Shown here: positions 21,052 through 23,399 of the stretch, one piece after another
Numbering within the stretch: position 1 is the first letter of the stretch
Layout of the letters: each line of letters opens with the position of its first letter
NCBI GenBank assembly: GCA_937995745.1
Contig: CALKIU010000017.1
Span: forward strand, 1 to 23,399
Direction: 5' to 3'
DNA length: 23,399 bases
Source of the DNA: an uncultured Bacillaceae bacterium
Lineage (GTDB): Bacteria > Bacillota > Bacilli > Bacillales > Cytobacillaceae
The notes under the pieces: generated by a model
The model's input: the letters and a program-made list of their open reading frames with translations, nothing else
Databases searched by the model: none
What the model was told of the DNA's origin: nothing
Program-made: the position numbers and the translations under genes

Positions 21052-22983
21052 ATGGCTTTTCCCTCCCTTTTCAGTCCGATTAAAATCAGGGACATGGAAT
21101 TAAGAAACAGGGTCGTCTTCCCGGCAATGGGTACAAAAATGGCGACAAGAGACGGATTTGTCACAAAGCAGCTCATCGATTATCACGTGGCAAGAGCTTT
21201 GGGCGGCAACGGCTTGAATTTTGCGGAAGTCTGCGGCGTTCACGGTCCTTCCACTCCGCCAGCGTTTTTGGCCATCCATGACGATGAGTACATCCCCGAG
21301 TTGAAAAAACTTACCGATGCCGTCCATGAGGCAGGCGGAAAAATCGGTGTCCAGCTTTGGCAAGGAGGAATGGTGGCCGCGACATACCGAATGGACGCAG
21401 TCATTATTCCCAGTGACCTGCCTTTGCCAAACGGCCACGTCATTCCCGGGGCAACTGTTGAAGCGATATCAGAAATTGTCCAATCCTTCGGGGAAGCGGC
21501 CAGACGCGCGGTTGAAGCCGGTTTTGACTGCGTGGAGTTTCACGCCGGGCACAACTATTCCCCCCATGCGTTTTTGAGCCCCGCTTTTAACAAACGGACC
21601 GATGAATACGGGGGAAGTTTGGAAAACCGGGCCCGTTTTTCATTGGAATGCATCCGGGCGATTCGGAAAAACATCCCTGACACGATGCCGCTGTTTATGA
21701 GAATTGTGGCTCATGACGACTACCTGGAAGGCGGCCTGACGATTGAAGAAGTCATCGAATTTTGCAAAATGGCCAAAGAAGCGGGAGTCGACGTTCTCAA
21801 TGTGTCGCGCGGAAATTTTTCATCGGCGGCCATCAAATACGAAGTGCCTCCCATTGATCTGCCGAGAGGCTTTAATGTGAAAAATGCGGCAAGAATCAAA
21901 AAAGAGACCGGCATGATCACGATTGCCGTCGGACGTATCAACGATCCGGCGTTGGCGGAAGAAATCATCGCCTCGGGGCAAGCGGATATGGTCACGGTTG
22001 GCCGCGGGCAGTTGGCTGATCCGGACTTTTGCAAAAAAGCGAAGGAAGGACGGGTGGAAGACATCGTCAAATGCATCGGCTGCAATCAGGGCTGTTACGA
22101 CGGGTTCGTTTCGCCTGATTCCCCGCACATTACATGTCTCCGAAATCCGGCCGTCGGAAGGGAAGCGGAATTCCGTCTCAGCCCGGCCAAGGAACCGAAG
22201 AAAGTCTTGATTGCCGGTGGCGGCGTTGCCGGACTTGAAGCGGCCATTACGTTAAAAAGAAGGGGCCATGAGCCCGTCCTTTGCGAAGCATCCGATACTC
22301 TCGGCGGGCAGTTTCTTCTCGCCGGACGCGCTCCGAGAAAAGAAGAAATGACAGAAGCGGCCATCGCGATGGGAGAAATGGCCAAAAGAGAAAATGTCGA
22401 CATTAGGCTGTCCACCCCTGTAACGCCTAATCTGATCCGCGAAATTCATCCAGATGAAGTGATCATTGCCATAGGAGCGGAACCGGTAAAACCGGATATT
22501 CCGGGAATAGATCTGCCCCATGTGGCCAGCGCACACGACGTTCTTGCCGGCAAAGCGGAGGCCAAGGGAAATGTGGTTGTCATCGGCGGCGGCCTCGTCG
22601 GACTGGAAACGGCGGAATATCTTGCGGCGGGCAACCATGTTACCGTTTTGGAAATGCAAGATGATGTCGGGAAAGACCTCGGGCAATTGCGGAAAATCTG
22701 CGTCATGGAACACTTGCATATGTCGGGAGTCCAGCTTGTAACGAACGCCACGTGCGTGGAGATTAAGGACAATGCCGTGGTGATTGAAAAAGACGGCGAG
22801 CGCCAAGAAATTGCTTGTGACTCGGTAGTGGTAGCCGTCGGAGCAAAACCCCGAGCTTCCGAAGATTTATCGTCGTATTGTGATGGCGCCGGGATTCCTT
22901 TTCATATCATCGGCGATGCCGTCCGGGCAAGAAAAGCATTGGACGCGATTGCGGAAGCGGCTGAGGTTGCAAGGAGGATATGA
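21052..22983 (+). CDS. NADH:flavin oxidoreductase / 2,4-dienoyl-CoA reductase-like enoate reductase (paralogue 2)
   Basis: A 643-residue FMN/4Fe-4S/FAD oxidoreductase of the same family as the flavoenzyme at 6655-8622 but clearly divergent. It is expected to reduce C=C bonds of enoates, enoyl-CoAs or other electrophiles using NAD(P)H; the substrate is unknown. The TIM barrel covers residues 1-340, with CVEFHAGHNYSPHAFLSP (from 160) replacing the HAAHGYL active-site segment of the usual enzymes. The cluster motif is CIGCNQGC plus a later Cys (341, 344, 348, 362), the standard CX2CX3C form. FAD binding is at VLIAGGGVAGLEAA (385-398) and the NAD fold at VVVIGGGLVGLETAEYL. AAGGAG lies nine bases before the ATG. 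The upstream region has palindromes and Rex-like boxes, suggesting TetR and redox control. Confidence 0.92.
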   Translation: MAFPSLFSPIKIRDMELRNRVVFPAMGTKMATRDGFVTKQLIDYHVARALGGNGLNFAEVCGVHGPSTPPAFLAIHDDEYIPELKKLTDAVHEAGGKIGVQLWQGGMVAATYRMDAVIIPSDLPLPNGHVIPGATVEAISEIVQSFGEAARRAVEAGFDCVEFHAGHNYSPHAFLSPAFNKRTDEYGGSLENRARFSLECIRAIRKNIPDTMPLFMRIVAHDDYLEGGLTIEEVIEFCKMAKEAGVDVLNVSRGNFSSAAIKYEVPPIDLPRGFNVKNAARIKKETGMITIAVGRINDPALAEEIIASGQADMVTVGRGQLADPDFCKKAKEGRVEDIVKCIGCNQGCYDGFVSPDSPHITCLRNPAVGREAEFRLSPAKEPKKVLIAGGGVAGLEAAITLKRRGHEPVLCEASDTLGGQFLLAGRAPRKEEMTEAAIAMGEMAKRENVDIRLSTPVTPNLIREIHPDEVIIAIGAEPVKPDIPGIDLPHVASAHDVLAGKAEAKGNVVVIGGGLVGLETAEYLAAGNHVTVLEMQDDVGKDLGQLRKICVMEHLHMSGVQLVTNATCVEIKDNAVVIEKDGERQEIACDSVVVAVGAKPRASEDLSSYCDGAGIPFHIIGDAVRARKALDAIAEAAEVARRI

Positions 22984-23080
22984 GCTGAGTTGGATTCGGG
23001 AGTTGGGCAGTACTTCTGACGGGTCCATTGATGCAGAGCTTGGTTCGTAATGTATGGGCATAACAGGCATAACGTTGCTT

Positions 23081-23127
23081 AAGAGCTGTCCGGAAAATCG
23101 GTTTGATTTTTTGGGCGGCTCTTTTTC
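23081..23127 (+). terminator. Terminator of flavoenzyme 2
   Basis: Arms AAGAGCTGTCC (23081-23091) and GGGCGGCTCTT (about 23113-23122) pair with two G-U wobbles around an AT-rich loop. They are followed by TTTTT. It lies about 100 bases past the stop codon at 22983. Confidence 0.75.
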
Positions 23128-23261
23128 ATGGGGTTTTTTCCGTCTTTTTCGGGCTTGGCTATTGTTCCGGCTTTATGCAAGGGGATGCTGGCTTGGATAA
23201 AAGCGGGCGCGTGGTCTGTATGGTTCCGCTTGGAAGACAAATAGCAAAGTAAATTGCCCGT

Positions 23262-23399
23262 TTTGTGCTCAGTTGCCTGATCTGAGGACAAAACTCCGGG
23301 TGATTTAGCGCTTTTTGTCCTCAGTTGCTCACTCTGAAGACAAATCGATTAGAAAAATAACCTAATTTGTCCTCAGATGTTCACTCTGAAGACAAATCG
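23262..23399. repeat. 52-bp-period array of hairpin repeats (three full units, window-truncated)
   Basis: Units start at 23262, 23314 and 23366, exactly 52 bases apart. Each begins TTTGT(C/G)CTCAG and ends CTGA(A/G)GACAAA, so each about 31-base unit is itself an imperfect hairpin with a nine-base loop. About 21 bases of unrelated sequence separate the units. A degraded further copy may end at 23232-23241 (GGAAGACAAA). The array is open at the right edge. Confidence 0.8.

Larger units (their letters stand above)
22984..23399. other. Gene-less right end with a terminator and a repeat array
   Basis: No gene is supported; a minus-strand frame at 23291-23079 lies across the terminator and repeats and looks accidental. 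The stretch contains the terminator of flavoenzyme 2 (23081-23127) and, from about 23261, a periodic array of hairpin repeats that continues to the window edge. Confidence 0.6.

Noticed and set aside
23262..23399. CRISPR array
   Set aside because: Units are spaced at 52 bases with spacers of only about 21 bases. The repeats vary between units and form near-complete hairpins, and no cas gene is visible. It is kept as a generic repeat array.

Overview
The window comes from an endospore-forming, low-to-moderate GC Firmicute, most likely a facultatively anaerobic member of the Bacillaceae. The evidence is a complete GerA-type germinant receptor operon, AGGAGG-like ribosome binding sites, rho-independent terminators with T-runs, and lipoprotein and Tat signals typical of the group. 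I cannot fix the genus from the sequence.

Layout. Bases 1-633 hold no convincing gene. A minus-strand germinant receptor operon follows (4733 down to 634) in the order A subunit, C lipoprotein, small two-helix membrane protein, B permease. Next are a lone PflX-type radical SAM protein (6161-5259) and a lone old-yellow-enzyme / 2,4-dienoyl-CoA-reductase-like flavoenzyme (8622-6655), which is bounded by terminators on both sides.

The centre (8995-16831) is a redox island. Reading leftwards from 14431 on the minus strand: a PplA-like lipoprotein with two FMN-binding domains, an ApbE flavin transferase lipoprotein, a membrane-anchored NusG-domain-II protein (EetA type), a Gx-transporter / EetB membrane protein, an acidic repeat protein with a hydrophobic segment at each end, a Tat-exported four-cluster ferredoxin (NrfC type) and a quinol-interacting membrane subunit (NrfD type). 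To the right lie a minus-strand LuxR-type regulator whose receiver domain has lost its phosphorylation residues, and a divergent EcfT-type membrane protein comparable to Listeria FmnA. The gene content closely resembles the Listeria flavin-based extracellular electron transfer locus. No ndh2 or demethylmenaquinone genes are visible; an NrfCD pair without a molybdopterin partner is present instead. My inference is an electron route from menaquinol through NrfD and NrfC to covalently flavinylated PplA and then to an external acceptor.

The right part carries an MFS exporter (+), a membrane-anchored staphylococcal-type nuclease with an Excalibur domain (-), a TetR-family regulator (+) and a second OYE/dienoyl-CoA-reductase-like flavoenzyme (+). 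The promoter region of this last gene holds a palindrome pair and two Rex-like boxes. The window ends in a 52-bp-period array of hairpin repeats that runs off the edge.

The regulatory signals (Rex/Fnr-like boxes, a GGGAC/GTCCC half-site array before pplA, the pseudo-receiver regulator) fit control by redox state or electron-acceptor availability. That part is inference.
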